Shown: in pieces, positions 1-12,833 of the stretch
Position numbering within the stretch: the stretch's first letter is position 1
Layout of the letters: every line of letters begins with the position of its first letter
NCBI GenBank assembly: GCA_030272585.1
Contig: BSYQ01000008.1
Coordinates: 5,084,001-5,148,000, forward strand
Reading direction: 5' to 3'
From: Bryopsis sp. KO-2023
Lineage: Eukaryota; Chlorophyta; Ulvophyceae; Bryopsidales; Bryopsidaceae
DNA: 64,000 nt
The notes under the pieces: model-generated
Databases searched by the model: none
The model's input: only the letters and a program-made list of their open reading frames with translations
What the model was told of the DNA's origin: nothing
Translations under genes and position numbers: made by a program

Positions 1-473
1 CCTTAATTTTATACCCCCCAAATTGTGCACATATATCAGGAGATCAAGACATTTCTTTCCTAATGCACCTGCAGAAAAAATGTATATATTCTGGTAGGTT
101 TTGAAGAAAGCGTCCGTCTTGATTGGACTGGTGAATCAGTATGGCTGTCATATGGCATCTCACCTCGTGCAATACAAATTTACCGTGCCACGTGCCGTAA
201 CCTCGAAGCTGGAGGGAACGTTCCAGCCCGACTCCACAGAATTTGGACGTCAAGTGTCACAGGAAAAAAAAATCACCAAAACTCTGAGGGAGAACTCTGG
301 TTTTTGGACGAGTTTCAGGAGAAAAAAAATCCAAAAAGGAGGCTGAAGTGTTCTGTGGCCTCGTCTTATTTCTCTCCCTTCGTTTTTTCCCCCGACGTCT
401 GACAACTGAGTCCGGGGAAAGAAACGCACCCAATATCAATACGCACCTGCTCGTATTTTTTCGATAGCTGCAG
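1..473. other. Upstream region of the TBC gene
   Basis: No convincing coding exon is visible. The stretch before position 474 should hold the promoter and 5' leader of the TBC-domain gene. No clear TATA box or repeat stands out. Confidence 0.4.
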
Positions 474-3400
474 ATGGAGGGGAGCAGTTCGGAAGGGGGT
501 GGGAGCCCCCCACGACGATTTCGTTTCTTAGCCGACAGGGTCGCGAGGACCGTGACTCAAATAACTGCCGATGTTGGGAAAACCATCGGGAGGACTGCGC
601 TCTCTGCTGGGGAGCTGCTCGGAGATATGGAACTACGAAAGTGAGTGGACCTCCAAACTGCTCATGCAGCAAGCCTTTCCAGACATCCAGAGAAAAAAAA
701 TACATAAATAAACAAAACAAAAAACAGAGGACCCCCCCCCCCCCCAAATTATGCATATGTGTGTGGATATGAACGAGGTTTTCCCTTTTGACAAAAGGAA
801 GAGAAATTTCGAGAAGTGAAGGGATATGGTCTAAACATAGGATCGCCCATCAGATCAATTTTCTTTTTGGAATTTTGTGAAATGAAACAATAAAAAAAGA
901 AAAGATGGAGCTTCAGTGTTTTTGGGTGGATCAAGTTGGGTTTTGGTTGCAGGAAGGGGACTGCCTTTGTGGTCCGAGAAGCATCCAAAGGCCTGAAAGG
1001 AATTCAACAAGGTGATTCGGGGAACGGGTGGTGGATTTTGCATGGGTGGTTTGGCCGAATTCTCGTATTTCCTGAAAAATACACAATGGACAACTCCCAC
1101 TGCTGAACAGCTTCTTGTAAGATCCCGACCTCCTGCTGCAACTCAGAATAAATTAATTTTTAATTTTAAAGTCTTGTTGAATTGTTGCATCGGTCGATTA
1201 TTTTATCAAAAGATAAATTAAAAAGTAGGTAAAAATGCCACTGAAGACTGGCAAAAATCAACCAGAAACTGTTGTAATGATTGTTTTGTCTTGGTTTCCT
1301 TAAACGTGGATTTCATGGAACAGGGATTGGCACCGCTGCGGGGACAATTGGCCGAACGATTCAGAGTGGGGCTTATGGAATTTCTCAAGGACCCAGACAT
1401 GTCCAGGTGAGTCATCGCATTAGTCAACAAATATGGACGCTGAGAGAATTGTGCTGAAAATCGCGTGGAAATCTGAGGGCACCATCTGCAATTACCATTG
1501 ACATGGATTTATTGGTTTGGTGAAAATTGTTCCTGAAAACATGGAGGTTGAACTCCACATCTAGGCTATATTTACTGTGGAAAGTGCAAACATTTCCCAA
1601 AACCCTGATATCAAGAGAGGTAGATCAACCCCTATTGTTCTTTTGAGCGTAAATGCTTTTACTTTCTGAAACAGTGCAGGATTGACAAGAAGCGAAATAA
1701 AAATTTGTGGATGCACTGGTCCTTGTCGATCATTTTCTCCATCACAAAGTCATTCGGATTCTTTTTTTTTTTTTCACCTTCCCACATTTCAGCACAACAA
1801 TCTTTATTCTTGGTGTCCAAAACACAAAGAATGCATATATCTTGGATTTTGTTTTAAATGTTTGATCCACTTAACTTGGAACGAAAATTGGGTGCCATGT
1901 TTTTGTTCTCAGCGACTGAACCCAAAAACTGTTTTTTTTTTTTTTTTTCATTTTTTTCTTTAAAGGGCTATCTTTGAGCATATTCAACAGCGAATTGAAG
2001 AGTGTTTTTTTTTGCTTTCTCACATTTTTTGAAAGGCTGTCTTGGAGAGGATTCAACAGCGAATTCAAGAGCAGAGACTGTCCGAGATGCTAGAAATGCA
2101 TCGGAACAAGCCGGTGGATGTGCAGATGGGGAGGCAACTGTATGAGGATGCCCCTCAGGAGTTGCGGACGAGATTGTGGTGTGTTTTGCTGGAGTCGCCC
2201 GACCTCGGTGAAGTGTTCAGAGTAAGGGAATCTTATTTCAAAGACATGCAGTTTTGGAATCGTTGCAAAACTTCAATTTCATGATTGATGCGTGTGAAGC
2301 AGTTTGGTAACGTTATGGCTGTACAACTGCAAAGTCCTATTTCACTTTGTGGGTGTTTTTTTGTCTCCATTCGATTCGTTCAAATCCGTGCCCCTTGGTT
2401 TGGAACCGGAAAATGAAAATTAATAAAAATTCCAACATTAATGGATCGATCTCCGTCCCTTGTTTTTCTTTAAAAGAAAACATCACTTTTCGCTCATACT
2501 TTCACTCGAAAGACTGTACTGTGTTCGAAACGTCGTTTTTTTTCTCTTCCTTCATTAATTTCTTCTTTTTTGTGGTTTTGCCCCAGCCCCTCTGTGATCC
2601 ACAAGCAGCGATTCCTTCTGGATCTTCTCCAATGGGGCAGCGGTCCGATCGGGAAAGGGAAACCCCAAAGCATCCAGAAGAAGAAAGCCCAAAAAACGAC
2701 CCAATGGATCCACTGCAAAACGAAGAATGTGCCAGCCCAGCTGATGGAACACTCATTCCCATGGAGGACACCAATCCTGAGGGGGAAACAAGTGGTGGTG
2801 GTTCAATCGAGGCGGTGCCCAGGCTGGAGGGGGAAATTTCCAGCAGCAATGATAGGCAGATTGATGGAAAACCAGACACACATCTCAGTGGGGACGTTTT
2901 GGTGAACTCGGTCATCAAAAAGATCGATCGGTTGAATGTTTCAGTGGAATCTGATGAAGAGAGGGGAAGGGGGGGTCCAGAAGAAGGGGGGGACAATGAG
3001 GATGGCAGCAGCACCAATCCGACGGGCTCGTCCAGCTCCAAATTCGAGCAAGTGTCGAACCAAGGGGAGGATGAGTGGGAATTGGTGGGGTCTGTCTCTG
3101 GGAAAAGCAGAGCGTTGAGGAGGAATCCAGGATCGCAAAGTTCGGAGCCGGTTATGTCGCCTCATACCATTGGTGTCCAGGTGGGGAAATTCAAGTTCAA
3201 ATCTAATTTATGTCTTTTGGATTTAACAGGGCGCAGGTAGCTTTCCTCCTTGCTTTTTTTCTGTCAAAATTTGTTCAACTGGCTTCCATCCCGCAAGAGA
3301 ACCAAGGACAACAAAAGAAAAGCCGCTCAAGTTCTGTCCTTTTACTTTTGTTGGGGATAACTTCTCGTTGGCTGCCCTTCCAAAGCAATATTGCTTTGCT

Positions 3401-5791
3401 CCATTTGCTATACTTCAATTTTGTTCTTTTCAGAATCAACAGTGGAAGCTGTGTGTGATTCGATCATTCAGGTTCTGAACGCTGCGATGCTGGATATCGA
3501 ATGGCCGTTGCCCACTGAACCACCGGAAGATTCCAGATATGCATTGCTGTGTCAAATCACTGTGGGTCAGGACGAGGTGGATGACATCATCAATCGGGAC
3601 ATCCATCGAACATTCCCTGAGCATCCACATTTCAATTTCGAACAAGGCAAAAGAGCCCTGTTCAACGTCTTGAAAGCATATTCACTGCACGACCTGGAGG
3701 TCGCTTACTGCCAGGTGATTGCTCCTCTTTTTTTCTTGCCTCTCCTCCTGTTTTCTTTTCCAAAAAAAATAAAAATAAAAATAAAGTTTTAACCATCTTT
3801 TTTTAATTTTTTAGGGGAAAAAAATTCGAAAATTCAGAACTCTTATTTTTAATGTGTCGAGAAAAAAAAAATTGAAAACCAGGAAATGGGATTGCAGCAC
3901 ATTTCGATTGTTTCTGTGTGTGCGTGTGTGTGTTTGATTTTGGGATGATGACCAGGGTATGGCATTTGTCGCTGGAGTGCTGCTTTTATATTTGCCAGAG
4001 GAATTTGCCTTTCGTGTTTTTTGTCGCTTGATGGGAAAGGAGGGGATGAACCTCAGACGGCTTTATCTTCCAGGTGGGCTGCTTTGGTTAATTCCAAACT
4101 TATTGTTAAGTTTGAACCCCTTTGGTTTCGAACCTATGTATATATATAATCTGTGGATAATCTTTTCCGTTAATAGAGTTCATATTTGTTTCTTTTCTTT
4201 TTGCAACAACTCCAGATCGAGTTGCGGCGTTGACAGAAAAAAAATCAAGCTTTTTTGCATTGCAAAGCATTTTGTTTAGAAACCAACTTTTAGTTAAATA
4301 AACAAAATAACCAATAATTTATTTTATTCACTTTAACAAGCGTGACAGAGAAAAGATCATCTCATCGCGGTATATCGGTTGGTCCATTGTCAGGTCTGCA
4401 TTGTTTGAAACGGGAGCTGTGCAAACTGGAATGGCTTTTGGAGAAGCACCTCCCCCGACTCCACAAGCATTTGCAAGACCACGGGATCCCGGCGGTGCTG
4501 TACGCTTCCCAGTGGCTGATGACGGCTTTCGCCTGTCCTTTCCCCCCGAGTTTCGTTGCCAGAGTGATAGACATCATGCTGATTGAAAACAACGATGGAT
4601 GCATGCAACGGGCTGCATTTGCAGTGTTGGCGGAGTGCGAGGAGGAAATTCTGGCCCTGGATGATTTTGAAGATATTCTGACGTATTTGAAGGTATGTTG
4701 GGAAACCCTACCCGATAAGAGGCAGCGCTTCTGCTTCCCATGTCGGGAGGATTCTGGAGTGTTTTTTTCATGAAAGTCTGACATCGATTCACATTTCAGA
4801 CAGAAAAAGTTCACTTTTCTTATGTCTTTGGAGCGTTACCTCAAAAAAAGCAAACATTTGAAGACGTTGTTTAAAACACTTTCAAAATTTCAAAAGGTTT
4901 AAATTTTTTTTTATGTAATTGACATAGTGTGACCACATGCATCGGCTCACTCTTTTTTCTCCAATATGTAGTACATCTTCTTGTAAGAAACCCAAAACAG
5001 GGGTTTGCCAAAACTCTGTCATAAATCTAACGTTCAATCCAGATGTAAAGACAGTCGAACCTTGTATGAGGAAACTTTTTGGAAGATAGGTCCAACCCAT
5101 GCAATGGTCTTCCAACACCACTCGACAAATTCTGGATTCCTCTCTAAGATCAGCCATCACCGACGAAGAAATCGAAAAAGCGGGAATGGCTATAGCAGAA
5201 GAGGAAGCTTCCACTTCTCGACCGGAAAATTCTCCTTTCACTAGAATGGGGTCTGGTCAAAATATGCAGTCAGCTTCCAATCAATCTGGGGGTGGAGCGG
5301 ATGGAAATGTTGGTGGGAGTCGGAGTGGCGGCAATAAGGAGGGGGGGGATGGGTTGGAAGATGAATTGGAGAAGCAACGGCAAGAAATGGCTTCGGAGGA
5401 ATTGAAAGTACTTTTGTCGATGGACATGCTGTGGGATGCAGGTGTGTGATTCAAGAAAGAGAATGGGGAGTTTGGTTTTTTAATTTCATTTTGTCTGGGG
5501 GTTTCTTGTTTTCTTGATTGCTTTTTTTTTTTTCATGGGATTTTTACATGGTTTCGCAAGTGTTTAATGCATTGATTTTTATTTTTTTTCTGCGCTTTCC
5601 ACTTTATTGTTGTTTTGTTGATATTTTTGCTAAAGGTGAATCTGGAGCGGAGCTGTCGGGAAGGCAAATTGACGGACAGGAGCCAGCAAATCAAAGCTAA
5701 AGAAGGAAGAGGGGAGACAAAAAAAGAAAATGAAGAACGAATGCTGTTCAAAAAATTAACAAGAAACCTGAAGTTCAACAAAGGGGTCTGA
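474..5791 (+). CDS. TBC-domain Rab GTPase-activating protein, multi-exon
   Basis: TBC proteins stimulate GTP hydrolysis by Rab GTPases in membrane traffic. Exons by splice site and phase: 474-640, 953-1011, 1324-1406, 2036-2221, 2587-3180, 3230-3236 (possible), 3434-3714, 3956-4073, 4394-4692, 5090-5443 and 5636-5791, giving about 767 residues. The N-terminus is Gly/Ser-rich. A TBC-type RTRLW..LL start in exon 4 is followed by a long acidic, Ser-rich, probably disordered insert (exon 5). The TBC core then resumes. It keeps both catalytic fingers, the IxxDxxR arginine finger as INRDIHR and the YxQ glutamine finger as YCQG, so GAP activity is plausible. A tail rich in Gly, Glu and Lys ends the protein. 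The exon 9 donor (5441 or 5443) decides the last frame. The 5443 choice gives a helical Lys/Glu-rich tail; the other stops near 5701. Substrate Rab unknown. Confidence 0.85.
1967..2002 (+). repeat. Partial tandem copy of the start of TBC exon 4
   Basis: This 36-nt stretch closely matches the first 36 nt of the exon beginning at 2036. It would encode AIFEHIQQRIEE against AVLERIQQRIQE in the real exon. It also follows a T-rich tract ending in AG, so it looks like an acceptor plus exon start. It runs into T-rich sequence with only a weak GT, so it is more likely a local duplication relic than a used alternative exon. Confidence 0.6.
3230..3236 (+). other. Candidate 7-nt microexon in the TBC gene
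   Basis: The exon ending at 3180 (phase 0) cannot join the exon at 3434 in frame. The sequence ttaacag|GGCGCAG|gtagct supplies exactly seven bases between a good acceptor and a donor, and restores the frame as Gly-Ala before ESTVEAV. The upstream intron would be only 49 nt. The alternative is a weaker donor at 3173 that also restores the frame without a microexon. Confidence 0.4.
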
Positions 5792-8340
5792 GGCAAATCG
5801 TTCTTCCTGTATTGTGTGTATGTACGATGATCTGTTTTTTTGATTTCGAATCTAAAATGAGGAAAAAAAGTTTGAAAAAAATGGGTGCCTCCCAAGAAAA
5901 ATCTCGGCTGGGGCAGACAGAGAGAGTTTTTTTTGGTTGAAGGCGGGGGAATGGGGGGTTAATTTACTGTTTTTGGAGTTTTGAGAATAAACGTTTTTTG
6001 TCGAGATGTTATTCTAGCTGGCCCACTATATATATATTTTTTTGTAACATTGTCGAGATAGAGATTAAGTGGAGCATTTACTTCATTAAACTTTCACCAC
6101 CCTTTCCACCACTATGCACATACAAAAAACTTTCAAACAGCGCAGGATGGAGCGGCCTTCATCCTATTGACTCTCTAGTTTTCCACAAATGCTGGACTTG
6201 GTTCAGTCACCACCACTCAGATGGATGTTCTAATGTCCTGCTGCAGAATTAAAAAAAAAAAAAAAGAAAATAGGGGAGGTTGAAAGGATATTTCCACGAG
6301 ACACTCATTAGAATGCGCAAACAATAACGTCCCTCCAACAAGACAAGGAAAAGCAGATAAATTGTTGCAAATTTTTCAACAATGTTTTAATTTTGTGCTG
6401 AAACTGAGAAGACAGCACTCCTCCACACAAGTTTTTGGGGAAAAAATCGAAGAAAGGCTATGCAGGTCATCTCCATTGCTGCTGGACTAACAAAGGACTG
6501 AGGAAGTGATTTTTTTTTACATTTGTAACATATGTACAACTTGAAACTTGATCATTCAGGTCTGTTCGGCAGTCAGCTCATCGTCTGTTTCAAAAAATTT
6601 CCCCAAAAAAAAGGATTCCCAAATTTCACAACCCACCCTTTCAAGAGGAACCCCCACTACTTCCCAAATTTTCAGAACAAATCCTTTTGGGGAAGAAAAA
6701 GAGCAACAACAAAAATCCTTCCACTGATCGAACACGAAAAAGAATAATCTCACTTATTCAGTCCATCCAGAAAATTAAACCTTGGGATAGTGTTCTGTTC
6801 CCAAATCCTGCACAGGGGCTCTTGATGAAAAAAAAACAAAATCGTCTCCTGTGATCCGGAAAAAAAAAAAAAAAAAAAAGCCTCCTTATAGAAGCATGTT
6901 CACATGGATACTGATTGGATCATAAACCAACCCCCCCTTTTTTTTCCCTGGCTGTTTTCCATAGGGCCCTCTCAAAAGAAAGGCAATAATACCTTCCATT
7001 CAAAACACCACCATCTATTTTCATTCCCTCACTCAGAATCCCAATCCCCTCCATATGAAAAATATCAACGGTTCTTTTTTTTTTCCCTCTTCTTTTTTCT
7101 ATCATTATAGACTTGGTGGGGTTTTTTTGTCTCTCTCTCTCCACCCACATCCCAAATTTCACAACAGAAGTTTGTTCTTTCTTGTTTTGCTAAAAAAAGC
7201 CCAAAATTTCCATTCTCATTAACATTCAGAAAATTCACTTGGATCTCCTCGGATTGTTTCTTTTTTCAATCAACCATCCGGAAAAAAGGAACATATAATA
7301 CCTTTTTTTTATATAAAACACCACCCTCAATTGGTACGGACCACCCTCCGGATCCAAGTCTCTAATCAAAAGTCAAAACCCTTTCTGTCAAGAGTGAAAG
7401 GCGATTTCTGCACTTTCAATAAACAAATAAACAACAGATATAATAAGGATAGAATCCTTAACTATATCTGTGGTTTAAAAAAAAGAGAAGGAAATTGATC
7501 CAACCACCATTGTATAGAACACCACCCTCTTTCTCTCCACCTCCATACATTGGTATGGACCACCACCCTTCGATCCAAATCCCTTTTCAAACTTCAAAAC
7601 AAAGTCAAAAGCCGGTCCATGAACAGTGGAAGGCGATTTCTGTACTTTCAATAAACAAATGAACAAATAAACAACAGATATAACAAGGGAAAAATCCTCA
7701 ACTATATCTGTGAATAAGAGAAAATGAAAAAAGCAAGTCACCTTGCTGGATGGTGCATATTTGTTTTTCACTTACTGCCCCTTGCATGAACTTCGTTCAT
7801 CCGTTTCCCCACCAAACCCTTTTTTTCTTTTGTATTTTCTAGTATATTTTTTTGGTGGTCTCCCACATTCTGCCACTCTTTTTTTTTTCTTTTCTGATTT
7901 TTTCCCCATTTTTTTCCCCCATTTTCTTTTTTTTCCCTTTTTTTTTTTTGTTTTCCCCTCATATTTTAAGGCAATACTTTTTCCGCCACTCTTTTTTATC
8001 TTTTCTGATTTTTTTCCCCTCTTTATTTTGTTTTGTTTTTTTTTTCTCAAATTTGTTATCTAATTTTCATCCCGTCACTTCTTCCATATCATCTGAAGCA
8101 TAACATTTTTTTTCCCAATGGTTCCCAACCGAAACTTTCCAAACCAGAATATCCAAATATCCAGCCACAGCAATTGAATCACTGCAGCTCATCCTCCGTC
8201 TGGTCGTAGTCACCGAAAACAAAGTCATCTCCCCTCCCATGGCCCCAGGTGCCATCCTGCGACAATCCAAAAAACAAAAAGCATTGATTTCCAACACCCC
8301 ACTCTCACCATCCTCATTTTGTCATTCATCCATTTGTTTA
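5792..8340. other. Non-coding, homopolymer-rich region
   Basis: Long A and T runs (for example about 6250-6263, 6860-6879 and T-rich 7870-8045) and low-complexity sequence give many meaningless open frames. No exon with coherent splice signals or family similarity is seen. The one clear structure is the tandem duplication at 7317-7735. Confidence 0.5.
7317..7735. repeat. Two-copy tandem repeat with an internal hairpin
   Basis: Two imperfect units (about 7317-7495 and 7519-7735) share ACACCACCCTC, GGTACGGACCACC-like and AAGGCGATTTCTG blocks and (AAACAAAT)-type stretches. Each ends with an inverted repeat, ACAGATATA...TATATCTGT. In unit 1 an inner AAGGAT/ATCCTT stem extends the fold; in unit 2 the inner stem is mostly kept through changed bases. 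The outer 9-bp stem is invariant. Confidence 0.65.
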
Positions 8341-8344
8341 TTTA

Positions 8345-10036
8345 TAGGAGCAGGAAAAACCAGTTCTGCCCGACAGACAAACATACTGCACAGAACTCAG
8401 TGGAAAAAAAAAGAGTTATGCTAAACGGAACTTTTTGCCGATTGCACTGAAATCCATACAATGACACAGGGGGGTGTAATTGTTGGGACTCACTTTAGCC
8501 CAGCACTTGAGTAGCAGCATTTTTATTGTTACCTGGAAGCAGGCTGGATCGAAACGTCGAAAGAAGTTCGGATCATTGAACTGCGGAAGGTTAGTGGTGG
8601 GATATGATGCAGGTGTGTGGGGGGACAAGGGGTTGAAGGAATGGGACAGATCCCTGTTGTAGGTGGAATCTGCCGGCTGGGGAATTGATGCCCTGTAAAA
8701 CACACAGCCATTGAAAGGTGCATTTGGACATCTGAGTCAGTCTGGAGCGCATTTTCGTGTAGTGGGCTGCACTTGGCATAATTTGTGTTGATCAATTTTG
8801 GACATGAATATCTTCGACAGGAGAAAGCCAGGTGCGGCTGATCGGGAACTTCTTGCACCAACTAAAAATCAACAAAAACCCAATTTAGGGACCAATAACA
8901 CCGATACAGACCTGCAACACCCCTCCAGGAGTGATAGGGCGTTTTCTGGGCTGTATTCCAGCTCTGCTGGACTCCAAGTTCCCTCCAGGCTCAACTTGCT
9001 AATGAGCAGATTCACATCTGCCACATTAGCAAGCATCGCCATTTGGGAGTCCACCCTCCTCTCCTGGCTCCCCTGGCTTCCGGATGCTTCGGAGCCGACT
9101 TCACCACCGCTGCTGCTCCCAGACACTGAACTGGGGGAATCTGGAATCGTGCCAACGGGGCAGCCTCCCGAAGGCACGGTGCTCTCGTCTCCAGTGATCG
9201 ACAATCCAGTGGTCGACGATTCCGTGGTTGGTGGAGATATGTTGGATGTGGATGTAGGGGTTCCATGGGTGTCCGCGAATCTGACTCGGCGGGCGGGTAT
9301 CAGAGGCTCTGCATTGGAACAACATCAATAAACATTCCAGCCTCTGAACACCAGAAGGGCAGGTGTTTTTTTTATCATCTTATTCACACGATGCACGTTT
9401 TTCGTATGTTGACACTTTCCAGAGTGCCGAAAAATTCAGTTTACTTGAGTTTACTTAACATCATCGAAATAGCTACCTATTTTGGAGGGGAGGGGGGTTC
9501 TCTCTACCTGGAGGATCGACCGCTTCAGATGCCGTCATTCTGACCAGCTCCATGTTCTTTTTGTTCTTGAGTGCTGGTCTGCAACAAAAAAAACACAAAA
9601 GCATTGTTCCCCCTCCAAATTCCCGACAGCATTGGACAAGAGTGCATTCGACACTCTATAAATCTGTTATCAAATCGAATCCCCATGTAGATCTGACTAC
9701 AAATTTGTCAGATGGGGCCACATACATGGAAATACTTCAAAATATTCCAAGTATCACAATCAACAATTATCCCAGTGATTTTGGAACAATCTGCAAGTAG
9801 ATTTTTGAAACCCAAAACTACCTGGAAGATGGCTCGAATATCCATGCCTCTGCCTCGGGATCATGCGGCAGGCAACACAGGATCCACTTGTGGACGAAGC
9901 GGGAAAACGCATTTCTGCGCGGCTGAGCGGGGGCACGACGAACGAGCTGGTCGACCCTGTATGCTGCCCAGTACTCCCTGTTCCTCGCCTCGTTCAGCTC
10001 TTGCCAGAGACGGGCGATTTCTTGCGATTTTGTCAT
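8345..10036 (-). CDS. Spliced gene of unknown function with an RVxF-like motif
   Basis: Minus-strand exons joined by phase: 10036-9822, 9578-9508 and 9308-8912, about 227 residues. The start is MTKSQEIARLWQELNEA, a predicted helix. A Cys-containing HKWILCCLP segment and a Ser/Thr/Gly-rich, probably disordered middle follow. RRVRFAD in exon 3 matches the RVxF motif that docks protein phosphatase 1; this is a short motif and only suggestive. Further exons lie between 8880 and 8345. One likely exon (about 8694-8529) encodes a Pro/Asn-rich stretch starting ASIPQPADSTY, but I could not join it unambiguously. A 5' UTR intron appears to precede the ATG. I do not recognise the family. Confidence 0.55.
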
Positions 10037-10040
10037 TCTG

Positions 10041-10307
10041 CTGAAACAGATGACTCATGATTAAAAATGCACAAGCAAGGAAACACAACGAAAACCGAGG
10101 GACCCGCTCCCCCCCCTGCCTGGTCTCCCGAGGGTTGAACCGGAAAAAGACGTGCGCGACTCGACGAAACAACTTTTATCTACGACACTATCGGGGTCTA
10201 CCGCAAAGTGACTCAAACTGAACCCCAAAATAAATTGCGGATTCGGGAGAAGTCTTCGAACACAACTGACGCCGCCTCACTGTGGGGGTGCGTAGTAGGC
10301 TTCTTAC
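10041..10307 (-). other. Probable 5' UTR intron of the minus-strand gene
   Basis: Reading the minus strand, AAAAG|gtaagaag at 10308/10307 is a strong donor, and tctgtttcag|CAGAATGAC at 10041/10040 is a strong acceptor four bases before the ATG at 10036. The leader exon would lie above 10308. Confidence 0.5.
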
Positions 10308-10309
10308 CT

Positions 10310-12346
10310 TTTCCTGCAACGAAAACTCAAAGGTTGTTCCAGAAAACGTAGACGCGCGCTCTCAAAAAGGAAAAGAACTCTTTTTGTCGAGTCCTCAGTA
10401 CCGGACCTGACAGTTACAGTACGTTTGCTGCACCTATTATTTCGAACAGTTGCGTTTCAATGTCGCACAATGGGAGTTACGAGCTCCATTGCGGCCAACG
10501 CCGTCAGTTTCGTCGGAGTTGTGAGATTAATGCTCCAGTGAAGAGGAAACAAAAACATGTGTTCGTTTGCTCAATATTTGCATGGCGTTGAGGCATCCCG
10601 AAGGACCCATCACGTCCACAGCGCCGACTCGCAAAGTGGGCGTTCGCCCTTCCAGCACAGCTGCCTTTGAAGTCAATCAGCCAACAGAAACCAAAAAGCA
10701 AAAAAATCCCAAGGCACAAAAACATTCTCTCCCTCCACCAAGTCTCAGCTTTCGTTAGTTTTCGAAAACGAATTCGTTGCTTTTCTTCAGTTTTCGGTAG
10801 TTTATTTCAGTTTTTTTTTGCTTCCTTGTGGAGAGAGAAAGGGAAAAAGACAACAATTCCGAGGAGGGGACATCCATATGGATAGTGCGGCCAGATACTG
10901 TACATTGAGTGGTTGCGGGTAACGATCATTTGGTGAAGTGGCTTCGGGTATTGATTCCCACGAATTCAAAAGAGCGTGCGCACACCACATTCGATTTTCT
11001 ACTATATTCGAAATAGGGGATTCAAAAAAAGCGGATCATGTGAATTTTCCAAATTTGACAAAAAAACAAAAAACAAAGATTACACACACAGATTAAGTTG
11101 ACGACAACTGCTTCCGTGAACGGATGGAACTATCAGTACTAAACATATGCGAAAAAGCATATATATGTTCGTGGAATTCAAACCCCCGGGGGCCCCCTGA
11201 AATTTAACATGCAAGCTCTTTGGATCTCTTCATTTCACAAGCCTTGTTTTCTCAGCGTTTTGATTCCCACCACCACGACCCTGCCATTCGTTTCTTTTCT
11301 CCTCAGTTCTTTGTTAATCCAGTAGCAAGGGATGTGAATTCCAGGCTGGGCATGGACAGTTTTTCTTCGATTTAAGAACCAAGAGAATATTATGTGGAGG
11401 AGTGCTGTCAACTCCAGGAAGACTTACGCTGCCCCATCATCTGATGCGATTGTGTTGAAATATTTCGAACAATTTTTTATTCTGTTTTTCCTTTTGTTTG
11501 AAGAAGCCCTTTTTTTGCCATTCTGCTGAATGTTTTGTGGAAATGTCCCCTCAAAACTTTAATTCATTTGCATTGTTGTTTGGGGGGATTTGTGGACAAG
11601 GGAGGTTGGGGGTGGGTGAGGATCTTGTGATATTTTTTCAGGGTTAATATCATCAGGAGATGAAATAGCCACATATCTGTATTGTTGAGGAGCACTTGTA
11701 ATAAGATACATTTTTTATGATCAGAAGCAGCCATCCTGAGAACTTCCTGTCAGTCAGCATCAGGCATAGTTGCCCACTTTCAACTAAAAGAGAAAAAAAA
11801 TTCCTCAAGTGAGGTGGTTGTGTCTTTTTCTTTGAAAAGGTGGACGGGGGGGGGGGGGCTTGCCTCCATCATTAGCTGTGTAACAGGTACCTGACTAGAA
11901 GGGGTACTTTCAACCAGTGGAAAACAGACCTGTATAAAATTGGAATACCAACACCACAGAAATGCCCCCCACCTCAGAAATGATTGTGTCTCTGTCTCTT
12001 TGGAGAGAAATTGATTTGTGCCAGCTGTACAGTGCATGCATGCAAAAATCAAAACACAAAACACCCTCGGCACCCCCAAAACAACCACTAGAACTCAAAG
12101 AGTGTGAAGATCATCACCTGAAGTCGCTGGGGACTTCCTCTCTCCATGGCCTGGTTTGCCACAGACTCGCCGCCTTCACACAAAAACATAGTTCACACAA
12201 AGTAGCAGCGAGTGGTGTTCGCATCCAAGTCGATACCCCTGGGAGTTAACTTCGCTGTCCAGTGAGTGGATCGGCTCAACTAGTTTTACCTGCTTTGACG
12301 GGGGATGGGTATTTACACGACGAATGCACTCCCACAGACATGAAAG
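10310..12346. other. Intergenic region between divergent genes
   Basis: No supported exon. It should contain the promoter of the minus-strand gene ending near 10.4 kb and the upstream region of the small plus-strand gene at 12347. A run of 11 G at about 11847 and assorted A-rich runs are the only simple features seen. Confidence 0.4.
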
Positions 12347-12725
12347 ATGTGGAAGTGGATCCGCAAACTGTGCTGTTGTGGTGTTGAGGAGAGCGCCGAG
12401 GTCGAGCAAAACCAAGCCAAAAATTACGAAATCGTTGAAGTAGAGCTCACTGTAGCCGAGGAGAGCTATCCGTCATATATTTTTTCCGACGTCTCCATCA
12501 GTTCCCTGTCCTGTGACGCGCCGCCGACTCCCCACACCACGCCTGCCTTCCCCTGGATCGAGGACGAGGCGATAGCCGCAGTAAGTATCGTTTTGTTTGT
12601 TTGTTTGAGCTCGACTTTACGCCCAACGGACTAACGATGAGTATTTTGATGGTATTGAGCAGCTCAGGATCTTAAGAGGGATTGCAAAACTGGAAAAATT
12701 GGTCGACACGGACGAATCAAACTAG
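12347..12725 (+). CDS. Small two-exon protein with an N-terminal Cys cluster, 98 aa
   Basis: Exon 1 (12347-12580) begins MWKWIRKLCCCG and ends at GCCGCA|gtaagt. Exon 2 (12663-12725) follows gagcag and reads LRILRGIAKLEKLVDTDESN then TAG. Both joins are phase 0. Three adjacent cysteines after a basic, aromatic N-terminus resemble S-acylation sites of membrane-attached proteins, so peripheral membrane attachment is a reasonable guess. The middle is acidic with a Pro/Thr stretch; the end is a short amphipathic helix. An upstream ATG at about 12331 opens a short overlapping frame, which could reduce translation. The gene lies just upstream of the dynein copy. Function unknown. Confidence 0.55.
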
Positions 12726-12833
12726 AGGTTGGTGGTGAGAGTTGTTTTTTGGTGTCTTTCCAGTGTTTCTACTTCCTTGGATATTGGCTACTCTGACTCT
12801 GGCTGCATTGTGATAATTATGTGTAATGGTCAG

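Noticed and set aside
2494-3165. Minus-strand open frames opposite TBC exon 5
   Set aside because: They are shadows of the long low-complexity plus-strand exon, which is fixed by splice phase and by the TBC frame on either side.
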